From Planctomycetota bacterium (lineage in GTDB: Bacteria; Planctomycetota; UBA1135; JACQFD01): 44,945 bases of DNA. Positions within the stretch are counted from its first letter, which is position 1; each line of letters begins with the position of its first letter. Position numbers and translations under genes: made by a program. The stretch is taken from the NCBI GenBank assembly GCA_016792805.1, contig JAEUHX010000089.1:1-44945 (forward strand). Reading direction: 5' to 3'. The notes beneath the pieces were generated by a model, which ran no database searches, was not told the origin of the DNA, and was given only the letters and a program-made list of their open reading frames with translations. Positions 8,735-17,631 of this stretch are shown one piece after another.

Positions 8735-10894
8735 TCAGAAACGGATTGAAAGCGCCAGGACGAAGTTGGTGCCCGCCTCGTTCAGGCCGCTCCCATGGAT
8801 TCGGTAGTTCTCATTGGTGATATTCTCCACTGCGAAGGAGAGGCTCGCGTTGGGGCAAAGCTCGGCTCCGGCGCGAAAATTGGTGACAAAGAACCCCGGC
8901 GTGCCGCCGGGCGGAATCCGAAGCGTGTCGGTCTTGTCGCGATTGGAGAGTTTGTCCTGCTTCTGGGAGGCGCGCACCCACCCTTCCGCCCAAAAGCGCC
9001 CATCTTCGGTCGACACGCGCAGGCCGGCGACTCCGTTTAGTGGCATTCCGCGCGTGATCGGATTGCGCTCCACGCCGCCCGAAGGCAACAGCACCTCGTC
9101 GACGTAGCCCTCCATCCAGGAGGCCGACGCGAACGCCGTCAGGTTCGGATGGAATCGCCACGAGCCCTGGAGGTCGATCCCGTTCACATAGCCGTCGCCT
9201 TCATTCGACTTGTCGACCACGGGGACGCCGCCGATCAGCTCGCCCGTCGGAGTTGTCACAATGCTGCCGTCGATCTGAGTGAGCCAGTAGGCGCCCTGAA
9301 GAAACCACTGATCACCGCGCGCCTTGAACCCGATCTCCTCCTGAAGGTAGCGCTCGGGATCGAGCTGCGTATCCGGCAAGGAGACGACGCTCTGGGTCTG
9401 GAACTCTGAGAGGTCACCCACGGTCGGAGCGCGGAACGCCTCGGAGACTCCGGCGTAGAAGTTCAGATCTTCGTTGGCGCGGTACATGGCGCGAAAGCTT
9501 CCGGTCAGCTCGGTCCAGCTCCGGTCGAAATCGATAATATTATTGGGCGTCGTTACAAGCGCGCCCGCGACCTCGGGGTTGTCGACCTGGCCAGCGAACG
9601 CCCGGTTGTAGCTCACTCGGAGGCCGGGAGTAAACTCCAGCTTGCCGACGGGAGCTTGAAGCTGTGCAAAGATCGCGGCGTAGTCGGCGCCGGCGTTGTC
9701 GCCCGACGGCCCCTGCACGTCAACGGTCGTTGCGGCGCCCGTCTGAAAATTGCGCTTGAAGCTCTGAATGAAATCGTGCGCATAGTCGACCCCGGCCGTC
9801 CAGACGCCCGCGGAAGACTCGCGCACCATCTGATAAGAGGCCCCGAGCGTGTCGGAATCGGCGCCGGAGAACTCGCGGCGCGTCGGAGTGCGCAGGCGAT
9901 TCAGCGTCTGCTCGAGCCCGCTCCAGTAGACGGTGAACTGATCGGAGTTTACAGAGGTCCCGGACTCCCGGCGCTCGGCTCTCACATAAGCGAGATCGCG
10001 CCGGAATCCCTCGTCCCGCTTCAAATCGGTGCCGACTGCAGTGCCAAAGAAACTCTCAGCCGATTTTGTTTGGCTTGTCCTCGGCACGTCGTCTTGGTCG
10101 ACGCGCTGGTAAACGAGGTGCAGACGCCACTCATCGGACAAGCGAAGCTCGAAGTGGCCGTCGGCGTCGGTCTCCGAGTAGCCCGTCTGTTCCTGAAGCC
10201 CCGTGAGCCCGCCTGCGCGAAGATCACCGAAGTCTTTCTGTGTCATTCCCACGAAGAAGCCGAAGCGGTCGTCGACGTTGCCGCTGATCTCTCCCCGGTG
10301 GATCCACGACTTGGAGGCGGTTTCGAAGCGCGAAAAGCTCGATGCGGAGGCGTGGAGCCCCTCCTCAAAGCTCGTGCGTCGCTTGGAGATCACGTTGATG
10401 GTTCCGCCCACGGCGTCGGTTCCATACAGAACCGATCCGGGCCCCATCACGACCTCGACGCGCTCTGCCATGAACGGATCCACGGTGTTCTGCCACAGAC
10501 TCGGCCCCGACCGCTGCACCGAGCTGTTGATTCGAATGCCGTCCACGAGAAGCAGAGTATTGTAACCTCCGAATCCGCGCAGGAAGGGTGACCCAAGTCC
10601 GAGCGACGTACGCTGATTCATCACTCCGGGAACCCCGACGAGCGATTCATTGAGATTCCTCGTGAGCTTTCGAAACTTAAGATCATCGCCGTCGAGGACG
10701 TACGCGGTTTGCGGAACATCAAACACTTTCTCATCGCGCCGCGTCGCGGTCACCACAGTTCCTTCGAGCCGCTCGGGCTTCGCCATTCCGCCGCGGTCGG
10801 CCGCCTGCGACGACGGAGCCGAGGCCGGCTCCTGCGCGAGGACGAGGGCCGGCAGTGCGGGAAGGATGAGTAAGAACGCGTGATTCGAGACCAT
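8735..10894 (-). CDS. TonB-dependent outer-membrane receptor
   Basis: 719 residues from ATG 10894, which opens a signal peptide (about 25 residues, ending ALVLAQ). A Ser/Ala-rich linker follows, then the plug domain with VVTATRR, FLRGFGG, LLLVDGIRIN, RVEVVMGPGS and YGTDAVGGTINVIS, the standard signatures of TonB-dependent receptors. The remainder is a 22-strand-type beta-barrel ending in an aromatic residue (LSIRF), as required for BAM-mediated insertion. These receptors import siderophores, cobalamin, metals or glycans with TonB energy. The ligand is not readable. The nearby glycosidase and DUF1080-like gene favour a glycan, while the iron ABC cluster 4 kb away allows iron. The upstream spacer contains paired repeats (see findings). 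Confidence 0.95.
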   Translation of the reverse strand: MVSNHAFLLILPALPALVLAQEPASAPSSQAADRGGMAKPERLEGTVVTATRRDEKVFDVPQTAYVLDGDDLKFRKLTRNLNESLVGVPGVMNQRTSLGLGSPFLRGFGGYNTLLLVDGIRINSSVQRSGPSLWQNTVDPFMAERVEVVMGPGSVLYGTDAVGGTINVISKRRTSFEEGLHASASSFSRFETASKSWIHRGEISGNVDDRFGFFVGMTQKDFGDLRAGGLTGLQEQTGYSETDADGHFELRLSDEWRLHLVYQRVDQDDVPRTSQTKSAESFFGTAVGTDLKRDEGFRRDLAYVRAERRESGTSVNSDQFTVYWSGLEQTLNRLRTPTRREFSGADSDTLGASYQMVRESSAGVWTAGVDYAHDFIQSFKRNFQTGAATTVDVQGPSGDNAGADYAAIFAQLQAPVGKLEFTPGLRVSYNRAFAGQVDNPEVAGALVTTPNNIIDFDRSWTELTGSFRAMYRANEDLNFYAGVSEAFRAPTVGDLSEFQTQSVVSLPDTQLDPERYLQEEIGFKARGDQWFLQGAYWLTQIDGSIVTTPTGELIGGVPVVDKSNEGDGYVNGIDLQGSWRFHPNLTAFASASWMEGYVDEVLLPSGGVERNPITRGMPLNGVAGLRVSTEDGRFWAEGWVRASQKQDKLSNRDKTDTLRIPPGGTPGFFVTNFRAGAELCPNASLSFAVENITNENYRIHGSGLNEAGTNFVLALSIRF

Positions 10895-10906
10895 GGAGGA
10901 ACCCGC

Positions 10907-10999
10907 GGCGATGCGCGGCTCCGTTGCCGCTAGCGCAGCGAGCAGGGACGTCACACCCCCTGACGGAGCGGGGTCCCTCGTGACGGCGACGCGCGGCTC
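10907..10999. promoter_or_regulatory. Structured divergent spacer with direct repeats and interleaved stems
   Basis: This spacer lies between the divergent receptor (start 10894, minus) and PepSY-like gene (start 11034, plus). It contains a 15-bp direct repeat GGCGAYGCGCGGCTC (10907-10921 and 10985-10999, one mismatch). Between the copies, AGGGAC (10944-10949) can pair with GTCCCT (10973-10978), and GTCAC (10950-10954) with GTGAC (10980-10984). The two pairings interleave, as in a pseudoknot or a switch between alternative helices. No known riboswitch consensus is visible; I looked for a cobalamin box and did not find one. A regulatory role is inference. Confidence 0.35.
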
Positions 11000-11033
11000 T
11001 GTATGGGAGAGCCCCGAGAAGCCTCGAAATCCC

Positions 11034-11630
11034 ATGCACACCCTGGCGTTCATCCTGACCATACTTGTTGCTGTTCCGTCGATCTCGTGCGCATCGCGCC
11101 AGTTTCCCACAGATACGCCGGCCTTGACCGATCTCATGGATGGGGAGCGCCGACTTCGGCTCGCGCTCGACGACGACGAGAAGTTGCTCCTGATCAAGTT
11201 CGAAGTCGACGCCGACAAGATCCCCGAGCGCGTTCGCAGCGCGGCGCGCGCCCTCTACCCGGGCTGCACCTTCGTCAAGGGAACGATCAAGCAGTACTTC
11301 GAGCCGTACGAGCGCCGCTACGACCTCACTCTTCGCGCTGGCGGCAAGGAGTATCAGCCGACTTTCGACGAGGCGCTCCGCGTGACGCTGACGGAGCTGA
11401 CCATCACGCTCGAGGAGGTGCCTCCGGCCGTGCGCGCCACATTCGATCGCACAATTCCGGGACGCTACTCATCCGTGAAGCGCCATCTCGCGCCCGACGG
11501 TACCACGCTCAAGTACGGCGTGCTCAAGGAGCACGAAGGGCGCAACTATAAGGTTCAGGCGGCGCCCGACGGAACGATGCTGCTGCTCCGGCGCAAAATG
11601 CCGGCGGAGATCGAAGTGCGGCTTCGCTGA
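11034..11630 (+). CDS. Small secreted PepSY-like protein
   Basis: 198 residues from ATG 11034, which starts a hydrophobic signal segment (LAFILTILVAVPSISC); the longer upstream reading is not signal-like. The Cys could be a lipidation site, although the lipobox is poor. The mature part has two repeats of the type seen in PepSY-like or beta-lactamase-inhibitor-like proteins: an amphipathic helix (IPERVRSAARALYPG) followed by strands describing a small periplasmic domain, then again (VPPAVRATFDRTIPG...). Such domains bind or inhibit partner proteins or sense envelope stress. It is divergently transcribed from the TonB-dependent receptor. The function is unknown; the PepSY assignment rests on pattern only. 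Confidence 0.7.
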   Translation: MHTLAFILTILVAVPSISCASRQFPTDTPALTDLMDGERRLRLALDDDEKLLLIKFEVDADKIPERVRSAARALYPGCTFVKGTIKQYFEPYERRYDLTLRAGGKEYQPTFDEALRVTLTELTITLEEVPPAVRATFDRTIPGRYSSVKRHLAPDGTTLKYGVLKEHEGRNYKVQAAPDGTMLLLRRKMPAEIEVRLR

Positions 11631-11685
11631 GGCGCTGCGTCCTGTGATGCGCCGCCCATCGAGGGGGCGGGCCAACACGACGTGT

Positions 11686-13155
11686 CTACTTCAAGAGGCG
11701 TGGGGACAGCTCCACATAGAGAAAGTCGGAGTCCTTATTCTTCCCGAGACTCCGCGGGAAACCGCCGGGGATGAAATGTGCGTACCCAATGGTAATGTCG
11801 ATCCGGTCCCAGACCTTGATTCGGAACCGAACGTCCAACTCGTGTCCGAGGAAGGTTCCGCTGTCTCCCGTCTTATCCTGGAGCCGCGCTGCACCCCAGG
11901 AGTCCTTCGCGGCTGCAAGCCAGTAGGTGTTGTATCCAGCGTCGATCGCCAGCCGCTCGTGGGGCTGGAATTCGTATCGCACCTTGGGCGCGATCACGTT
12001 CTCGAATTGAATGTAATCATTGTTAGACTAAGGCCTGGCGAATCCGAACAGGCGGTCGAACCGCTGGCTCTTGGAATCGTTTGGGTCGCGGTCGCCGCTG
12101 GCGTATCCGATGAAGGCCGATGCTCGAGGCTTCCAGTCTCCCTCGAAGGCGTAGCCGACCTCCGCGGTGGCGGCCCACGCCTGATGTGTCCGCTCGTTAC
12201 TATTGCCAAACTGAATAATTTGCTGAAGGTCGTAGTCGAAGCCCGGGGCCTTGGCGACGCCGTAGCCGCGGAGACCAACCGTGTGAATTTCCCGATTGAT
12301 GGTCTTCGCGGTGCCGTCCTGATGCAGGAGGAAATAGTAAGGCTGCAGCGTCACGACGTCGGACCATGCGCGAATGTCTCCGACAGCTCCGTAGAACTGC
12401 TGCTCGCCATTCGCGCTGTCTGGGAGATCGATGCGCCGCCGGACGGGATTCAAAGCAAAGAGATCGAGCTGCCAGTCGTTCTTCTGCTGGCCGAGAATGA
12501 CGCGCGCACCCTCGAAGTTATTGGTGGTATTTCTCCACTCGTTTCGTGCAACGAGCCGGCGGTCGACGTACTCGAATGCCATGCGCCCAACTTGCACCCG
12601 GAACGGGCGGTCCTTTCCGAGCGCATCCTCGAAGTAGAGCTCGCCGAATGCTTGGATGATCTCGTTTTTATTGACGTCTCGGTCATCCTCGGCGAACTGG
12701 CTATTGGCGCGCCGCGCATCTTCGAACTCAACACCGAAGCGGAACGGATCAAACTTATCCTTCGCGCCCACATAGGCGCGCGTGCGCTTCATGAACGGGT
12801 CATCGAAGACCTGATCATTGCGGCGGAAGTCGTCGTCCCTGTACTCGTACCGCAGCCGATAATCGAGCCCGAGTTCGAGCCAGGAGAGATCCTCGATGGG
12901 CGTCACTCCAAGCCGCCGAACGTATCGGGGAGGCTCGGTATCGCGGCGCGTTCCCGTCGAGCGCGCCTCGACGTAGAAACCCTTGTCCTCTTTTCTCGAC
13001 TCCGGACCGGGCTTGGACGCGGGCGCTGAGGCGGGCGTGCTGTCCTGGCTTTCGCCCGCAGGCCGCGACGCAGGGGAGCTCGAACTCGCGCCAGGAGATT
13101 GAGTATCTGTAACCATGAGACGCATTGCGATGGCGGCGAAAACGAGAGACTGCAT
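11686..13155 (-). pseudogene. Alginate-export-type outer-membrane porin with in-frame TAG
   Basis: Read through the TAG at 12030-12028, the frame is 489 residues and matches the alginate-export (AlgE-like) barrel family throughout. The first 375 residues hold a weak signal, a Ser/Pro-rich linker and barrel strands with RYEYRDDD, RTRAYVGAKD and FVGRM-like segments, ending FDRLFGFARP. Directly after the stop, in the same frame, come SNNDYIQFENVIAPKVRYEF and about 100 more residues including GYNTYWLAAAKDSW, GHELDVRFR and GYAHFIPGGF. In this family, from memory, the stop position is usually Trp (TGG), so one G-to-A change explains it. No frameshift is needed. It may be a recent pseudogene, a base-call error or readthrough. 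The N-terminal signal is poor, so the start is uncertain. Confidence 0.8.
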
Positions 13156-13308
13156 GGATCGCGATGCGGGGTCGGAAAGGCCTGCTGAGAAGAATGCCGG
13201 GAATTGAGTTCGGCGCTAGCCGGCCCTCGACGCGCGTCACTCCGCAGTTTCCCTCCGCGCACGGTGACGCGGACGGCAGTCGGGCTACCGATTCCACGAT
13301 AATCTCCG

Positions 13309-14958
13309 ATGCGCATGTCCCTTTTCTTGAAATTGCTTCGGCGTCAAGCATCGAAAGCCTCCGCGCAGCGGGTCGATTGCGCGGCGATCGTCTGCCGGCC
13401 GGCAGACGCAGCGGAGAGTCGGGTCTCTCCGCCCCCCAGAGCCCTCGCGGTCTCGGCTCCGGACCGAGCAGTCCTTGGCAATCGTCCTCCGAGCTGCGCA
13501 CGCGGGCTTCTTTGCGATCTCATCCTCGGACCGCCTCGACGGAACCCATGGGCTCCGCCTGCGACGGCCCTCCTCGATCTCACGAAAAAACCTCGCGCTC
13601 GCTTCGCGGAATACTACTGCCACTGGCTGCCAGGAGATCGCTGCGGCGCTCGCATCCTCCCTTCGGCGATCGCGATCGCACTGGGACTCGTGGGCACTGC
13701 CTGTTCCGTTCGAGAACCCGCTGTCTCCGACGCGCGTCCCGCCGTCCACCACGACGAGATCGCGGAGTCACTGGGCGCCCGCTCGGGATGGACCGCGGCG
13801 CTCGTCCACGACAACGGGAATATTGGGATCTGGACGAACGGCGCTGTCGATTGTTACCCACAATACGGGGCGCTCGATGCGTTCGGGTTAGATGACAAGG
13901 GGCATTGCATTCTCCTGACGTCCTATAGCGGCAAGTGGACCCCCTATCAGACTGTCGAGGACGGCGAGTGGCTCGGCTCCTTCTCCCACGTCGACCTCGA
14001 TCCGCGACGCCCGGGGCGGGAAATCTATACAGGTGGAAAGAGGGGAAATCTCTATCAGATTCTCGCTCACCCCGAGGGAGGATTTGATACGTCGATCGTC
14101 GCCCGCTTCCCGGCTCAGGAGATCCACACTTCCATCGGCGGCGATCTGCTACCGTCGCGGCCGGGCAACGAACTGCTGATCTTCACTCATGCTGGAAACG
14201 TCTTCGATCTTCGGCCGCGCGCGTCGGAGGCCCTCGGCTTCGACGTCGTGCCGCTCCCGAAGCTCGGCGGCCGTGTTCGAGAGGCGCTCTTGCTGCCTGC
14301 GGCCGCGGGCGAAGCGCCCTGGATCGCCGCGGCCTGCCGGCAAGGCGAGGTTTTATTGCTTCGCATGACGGAAGGCGGCGGGCTCGAGTCGCGCGTGATC
14401 GCGAAGGAGCTCATGGGGCTTGGGCGCATTGCGCTCGCTCCCGTGAGGGCCGGAGCGCCCCTCGTGCTTTATGTGACTCGCGATGACGGAGTGGTTCTGC
14501 GGCTCGAGCGCGCCGCGTCGGATGAGTGGACTCGGGAGATCATCTATGCCGGGCCGCAGGGGCCGCGCGGAATCGTCGCCGGACGATTCGATGCAGACCC
14601 GGCGGTCGAGACTGTTGCGGTCTTTGGCTACTCGAAGCGCGTCGAGCTTCTCTCGCGAAGGAAGGGAGAGCCCTGGACCGTATCGGTGATCTTCGAGGAT
14701 CGTGATAAAGGCCACTGGCTCTCTTGCGCGGAGCTCGACGGGCGCAATCAAACCGATGAGATTCTTGCATCGGGCTACGGCGGGCGGCTCGTGCTTCTGG
14801 CGCGTATCCCTGGAGACGGGCTCCCCGGAATTCCCTCGGGGCCGGAGGCGCCGAGTCCGCGATCTCGCCCGGCCCCGACCCCTGCGCAATGGCGGCGCTC
14901 GCCGCGGCGAGGTTCCACTCACCACGCGAGGGAGGATCGACGCCGGCAGAGCAGGTGA
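13309..14958 (+). CDS. FG-GAP/VCBS-like beta-propeller lipoprotein
   Basis: Up to 549 residues. The N-terminal 120 residues from ATG 13309 look non-coding (Arg/Pro/Ala-rich). A convincing signal segment (AIAIALGLVGTAC) ends with a Cys at 13702-13704, so the true start is probably about 13600-13640 with a rare start codon, or the annotated ATG is used with a long leader. The mature part consists of repeated blades, each with an Asp-rich turn such as VDLDPRRPG, GDLLPSRPGNE, GRFDADPAVE and AELDGRNQTDE. These match calcium-binding propeller repeats of secreted proteins. The C-terminal tail (after about 505) is basic and disordered and may be beyond the functional end. The role is unknown. Confidence 0.75.
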   Translation: MRMSLFLKLLRRQASKASAQRVDCAAIVCRPADAAESRVSPPPRALAVSAPDRAVLGNRPPSCARGLLCDLILGPPRRNPWAPPATALLDLTKKPRARFAEYYCHWLPGDRCGARILPSAIAIALGLVGTACSVREPAVSDARPAVHHDEIAESLGARSGWTAALVHDNGNIGIWTNGAVDCYPQYGALDAFGLDDKGHCILLTSYSGKWTPYQTVEDGEWLGSFSHVDLDPRRPGREIYTGGKRGNLYQILAHPEGGFDTSIVARFPAQEIHTSIGGDLLPSRPGNELLIFTHAGNVFDLRPRASEALGFDVVPLPKLGGRVREALLLPAAAGEAPWIAAACRQGEVLLLRMTEGGGLESRVIAKELMGLGRIALAPVRAGAPLVLYVTRDDGVVLRLERAASDEWTREIIYAGPQGPRGIVAGRFDADPAVETVAVFGYSKRVELLSRRKGEPWTVSVIFEDRDKGHWLSCAELDGRNQTDEILASGYGGRLVLLARIPGDGLPGIPSGPEAPSPRSRPAPTPAQWRRSPRRGSTHHAREDRRRQSR

Positions 14959-15076
14959 CGGTCGCAGCCGGCACTCTAGTGCGGGCGCCGTCACCGCCGC
15001 TCGGCGATGGCGAACCCCACTTGTTCCGACGAGAATGGGCCGCGAGGCTCGCTCTCGCTGCTGGAGCGAACCGCCC

Positions 15077-16087
15077 ATGCTTCGTCCTGCCCAAACCTTC
15101 GCCGCGATTTTTATTGGCTTATCACTATTTATAGCCTCCTGCAGTAAATCGGAAGTTGTGATCTATTGCTCGGCGGACCAGGAGCACGCCGAGCCGCTGC
15201 TGAAGGAGATCGGCACACGGCTCGGTCTCGACGTGCGGCCGGTCTTCGACATCGAGGCGGCGAAGACGGTCGGCCTCGTCCGGACACTTCTCGAGGAGAA
15301 GTCGCGTCCGCGGTGCGACGTCTTTTGGAACAACGAGATCGTGCATACGCTTCGGCTGAAGAAAGCCGGCGTGCTCGCTCCTTACAGAAGCCCATCCGCC
15401 GCGGCGATTCCTTCGGAGTGGAAGGACGCCGGGGGGTGCTGGACAGGGTTTGCGGCACGCGCGCGTGTGCTCATTGTGAATACGCAGCTTGTCCCCAAGG
15501 AGGAGATGCCGCGGTCGCTGCAAGATCTCATTCATCCGAAATGGAAGGGAAAAGTGGGGATCGCGCGGCCTCTCGCCGGAACCACGCTGAGCCACTTCTC
15601 TGCGCTTTTCGAGATCTGGGGAGAGGAGCGGATGCGCGCTTTCTGTGAGGGTCTCATCGCCAATGGCGTATCGCTCGAGTCGGGCAACGGGCCGGTCGCT
15701 CGGCTCGTCGCGGACGGAAAGCTCGCCTGGGGTCTGACGGACACGGACGACGTGGAGTCGCAGCGCCTCAACGGCAAGCCAGTACAAGTGGTGTTTCCCG
15801 ACTCCGACGGCGAGGGCACGCTCGTGCTCCCCAACTCGATTGCACTGATCGCCGGAGGCCCCAACCCCGAGAATGGTAAGAAACTGATCGATGCACTTCT
15901 CGACGCGGCCGTCGAGGAGCGGCTCGCCGCGTCGGCATCGGCCAACCTTCCTGTGCGTCCGGCGCTTCGCGGACCCAAGGGATTCCCGCCGCTCGGAAAC
16001 ATTCACCGAATGTTCGTTCAGTATGAAGACGTGGCGGCGAAGCTCGATGCGCGGCAGGACGAGCTGAAGAAACTGTTCCTGCGATGA
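15077..16087 (+). CDS. Fe(III)-type ABC transporter substrate-binding lipoprotein
   Basis: 336 residues from ATG 15077. The signal segment ends in a good lipobox (FIASC, Cys22). The mature protein begins VVIYCSADQEHAEPLL, the opening strand and helix of the FbpA/FutA-like class of iron- or thiamine-type binding proteins. It contains CDVFWNNEI, LIHPKWKGKVGIARP, GKLAWGLTDTDD and GTLVLPNSIALI, all typical of that class. It delivers substrate to the permease encoded directly downstream, with which it shares an ATGA overlap (16084-16087). Iron is the usual ligand of this family; other anions or polyamines are less likely. Confidence 0.92.
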   Translation: MLRPAQTFAAIFIGLSLFIASCSKSEVVIYCSADQEHAEPLLKEIGTRLGLDVRPVFDIEAAKTVGLVRTLLEEKSRPRCDVFWNNEIVHTLRLKKAGVLAPYRSPSAAAIPSEWKDAGGCWTGFAARARVLIVNTQLVPKEEMPRSLQDLIHPKWKGKVGIARPLAGTTLSHFSALFEIWGEERMRAFCEGLIANGVSLESGNGPVARLVADGKLAWGLTDTDDVESQRLNGKPVQVVFPDSDGEGTLVLPNSIALIAGGPNPENGKKLIDALLDAAVEERLAASASANLPVRPALRGPKGFPPLGNIHRMFVQYEDVAAKLDARQDELKKLFLR

Positions 16088-17631
16088 TGGGACGTGCCCC
16101 GATCGCGGCCACGGGATGGGTGCTGCTGGCGATCCTGGCCGTGGTCCCATTTGTGACGCTCCTCGGAGAAATGTTCTTTCCCGGAGGTGAGCTCTCCTTC
16201 GCCTCGCTCGGCACCGTCCTGGACGAGGAGCGTGAATGGGAGCTCTTCGCGAACACGCTCGGCCTCGGCGTCGGCTCCGCTGCGGGTGCACTTTTCTTGG
16301 GAGTGACATGTGCATGCGTGGTGGCGCGATCTCAATCATCGCTGGCAAAGCTCGTGCGGTCGCTGCTCGTGGTGCCGCTTCTGATTCCGCCGCTCGTGCA
16401 TGCGATTGCGTGGACCACGGCTTCGGAGCTTCGCGGGCCTGCGGCCATGGTGGTCGTGCTCTCGCTTGCCTACTTTCCGATGGTTGCCGTTTTGACGACG
16501 GCTTCCCTCGAATCGATCGATCGGCGCCAGGAGGAGGCCGCGCTGCTCGCCGGCGGCGAGCGCGCGCGCGTGCGGCTCGCACTTCGGCTGGCTGCGCCCT
16601 CCGCTCTCTCCGGCGCTGTGGCCGTATTTGTGTTTGCAGTCTCCGACTTCGCGGTGCCCGATTACCTCTCGACCGTAGGGACAAAAGTAAATGTATATGC
16701 CAATGAGATCTTCACTCGTTGGCAGCGCGAAGGAGACTCAGGCGGTGCCATCGCGGCCGCGCTTCCGCCTGCGGCGCTGGCGGCTCTCGCAATGGCGGGA
16801 TTATCAGTATTTCGGCGCCGCGGAGGATCGGTCACGATCTCCAGCGCGGGATTCCAGACTCCGCTTCCGCTCGCGATTGGGCGCTGGCGTGTCGTTGCGG
16901 TCGGGGGAGTGATTCTCACTTTTCTGCTCTCCTGCGTCATCCCCATCGCATGCCTTCTGTACACGGCGGGATCAGTCTCGGTCATCCAGGAGGCGTTGTC
17001 GCAAGCGCGTGGAGAGGTCCTTCGGTCCATGGGATGCGCCGCCGCCGCGGCGGCTCTCGCCACTGTTGTGGCTTTTGTGGTCTGCTGGAGCACGATCCGG
17101 CGCGGCGTCGTGGGGGAGCGTGCGGTGGAAGTGATTGCGCTTCTCCCGATGGCGCTGCCGGCCATCGCGCTCGGGGTTGGGCTGATCCGCACTTGGAATC
17201 GGCCCGGGCCAGCGAGCTGGGTCTACGACGGCCCCGCCATCGTGGTCGCCGCTTTCGCCGCGCGATTTTTGGTATTTGCCCACACATCGGCTATCGCGGG
17301 ACTTGCCGCGCAGAGCCCGGACCTCGAAGACTCGGCTCGAATCGCCGGCGTCTCGCCGTGGAGGCGGATGTGGAGCATCGCCGCTCCCGTCGCGGCTCCG
17401 TCCATTGCCTCTGCGGCATTGCTTGTATTTCTCTTCTCGATGCGCGAGTTGGACGCCATCGTACTCATTCCCCAGGGCAATCGAAGCGTCCTCTTCCGGA
17501 TCTATAACGCGATTCACTTTAACCGGCCACAATTCGTTGCTGCGCTCTCGCTCGTGTTGGTGTTTCTCACGGCGGCGCCATGGCTCTTATGGCGAGTGGC
17601 GCTTGGCCGACGGATGGAGCTGCCCCAGTGA
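16084..17631 (+). CDS. Fused double-domain ABC permease (FbpB/ThiP-like)
   Basis: 515 residues with about 12 hydrophobic segments, arranged as two tandem permease halves. Each half carries an EAA-type coupling loop: EEAALLAGGERARVRLALRL near 157-176 and EDSARIAGVSPWRRMW near 418-433. Both end in the Gly/Pro pattern that contacts the ATPase. This two-in-one layout is standard for ferric-iron (FbpB, SfuB) and thiamine permeases. Translation is coupled on both sides: the start overlaps the binding-protein stop by ATGA, and the stop overlaps the GTG start of the ATPase. Located in the inner membrane. Confidence 0.93.
   Translation: MMGRAPIAATGWVLLAILAVVPFVTLLGEMFFPGGELSFASLGTVLDEEREWELFANTLGLGVGSAAGALFLGVTCACVVARSQSSLAKLVRSLLVVPLLIPPLVHAIAWTTASELRGPAAMVVVLSLAYFPMVAVLTTASLESIDRRQEEAALLAGGERARVRLALRLAAPSALSGAVAVFVFAVSDFAVPDYLSTVGTKVNVYANEIFTRWQREGDSGGAIAAALPPAALAALAMAGLSVFRRRGGSVTISSAGFQTPLPLAIGRWRVVAVGGVILTFLLSCVIPIACLLYTAGSVSVIQEALSQARGEVLRSMGCAAAAAALATVVAFVVCWSTIRRGVVGERAVEVIALLPMALPAIALGVGLIRTWNRPGPASWVYDGPAIVVAAFAARFLVFAHTSAIAGLAAQSPDLEDSARIAGVSPWRRMWSIAAPVAAPSIASAALLVFLFSMRELDAIVLIPQGNRSVLFRIYNAIHFNRPQFVAALSLVLVFLTAAPWLLWRVALGRRMELPQ

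Noticed and set aside
13156..13308. Cobalamin riboswitch upstream of the porin
   Set aside because: A GGGAA string is present but the conserved B12 box and GCCACTG segment are not.
13125..13895. Open frame of 256 codons in the porin/propeller spacer
   Set aside because: Ser/Arg-rich with no motif and overlapping the propeller gene in another frame; judged a shadow.
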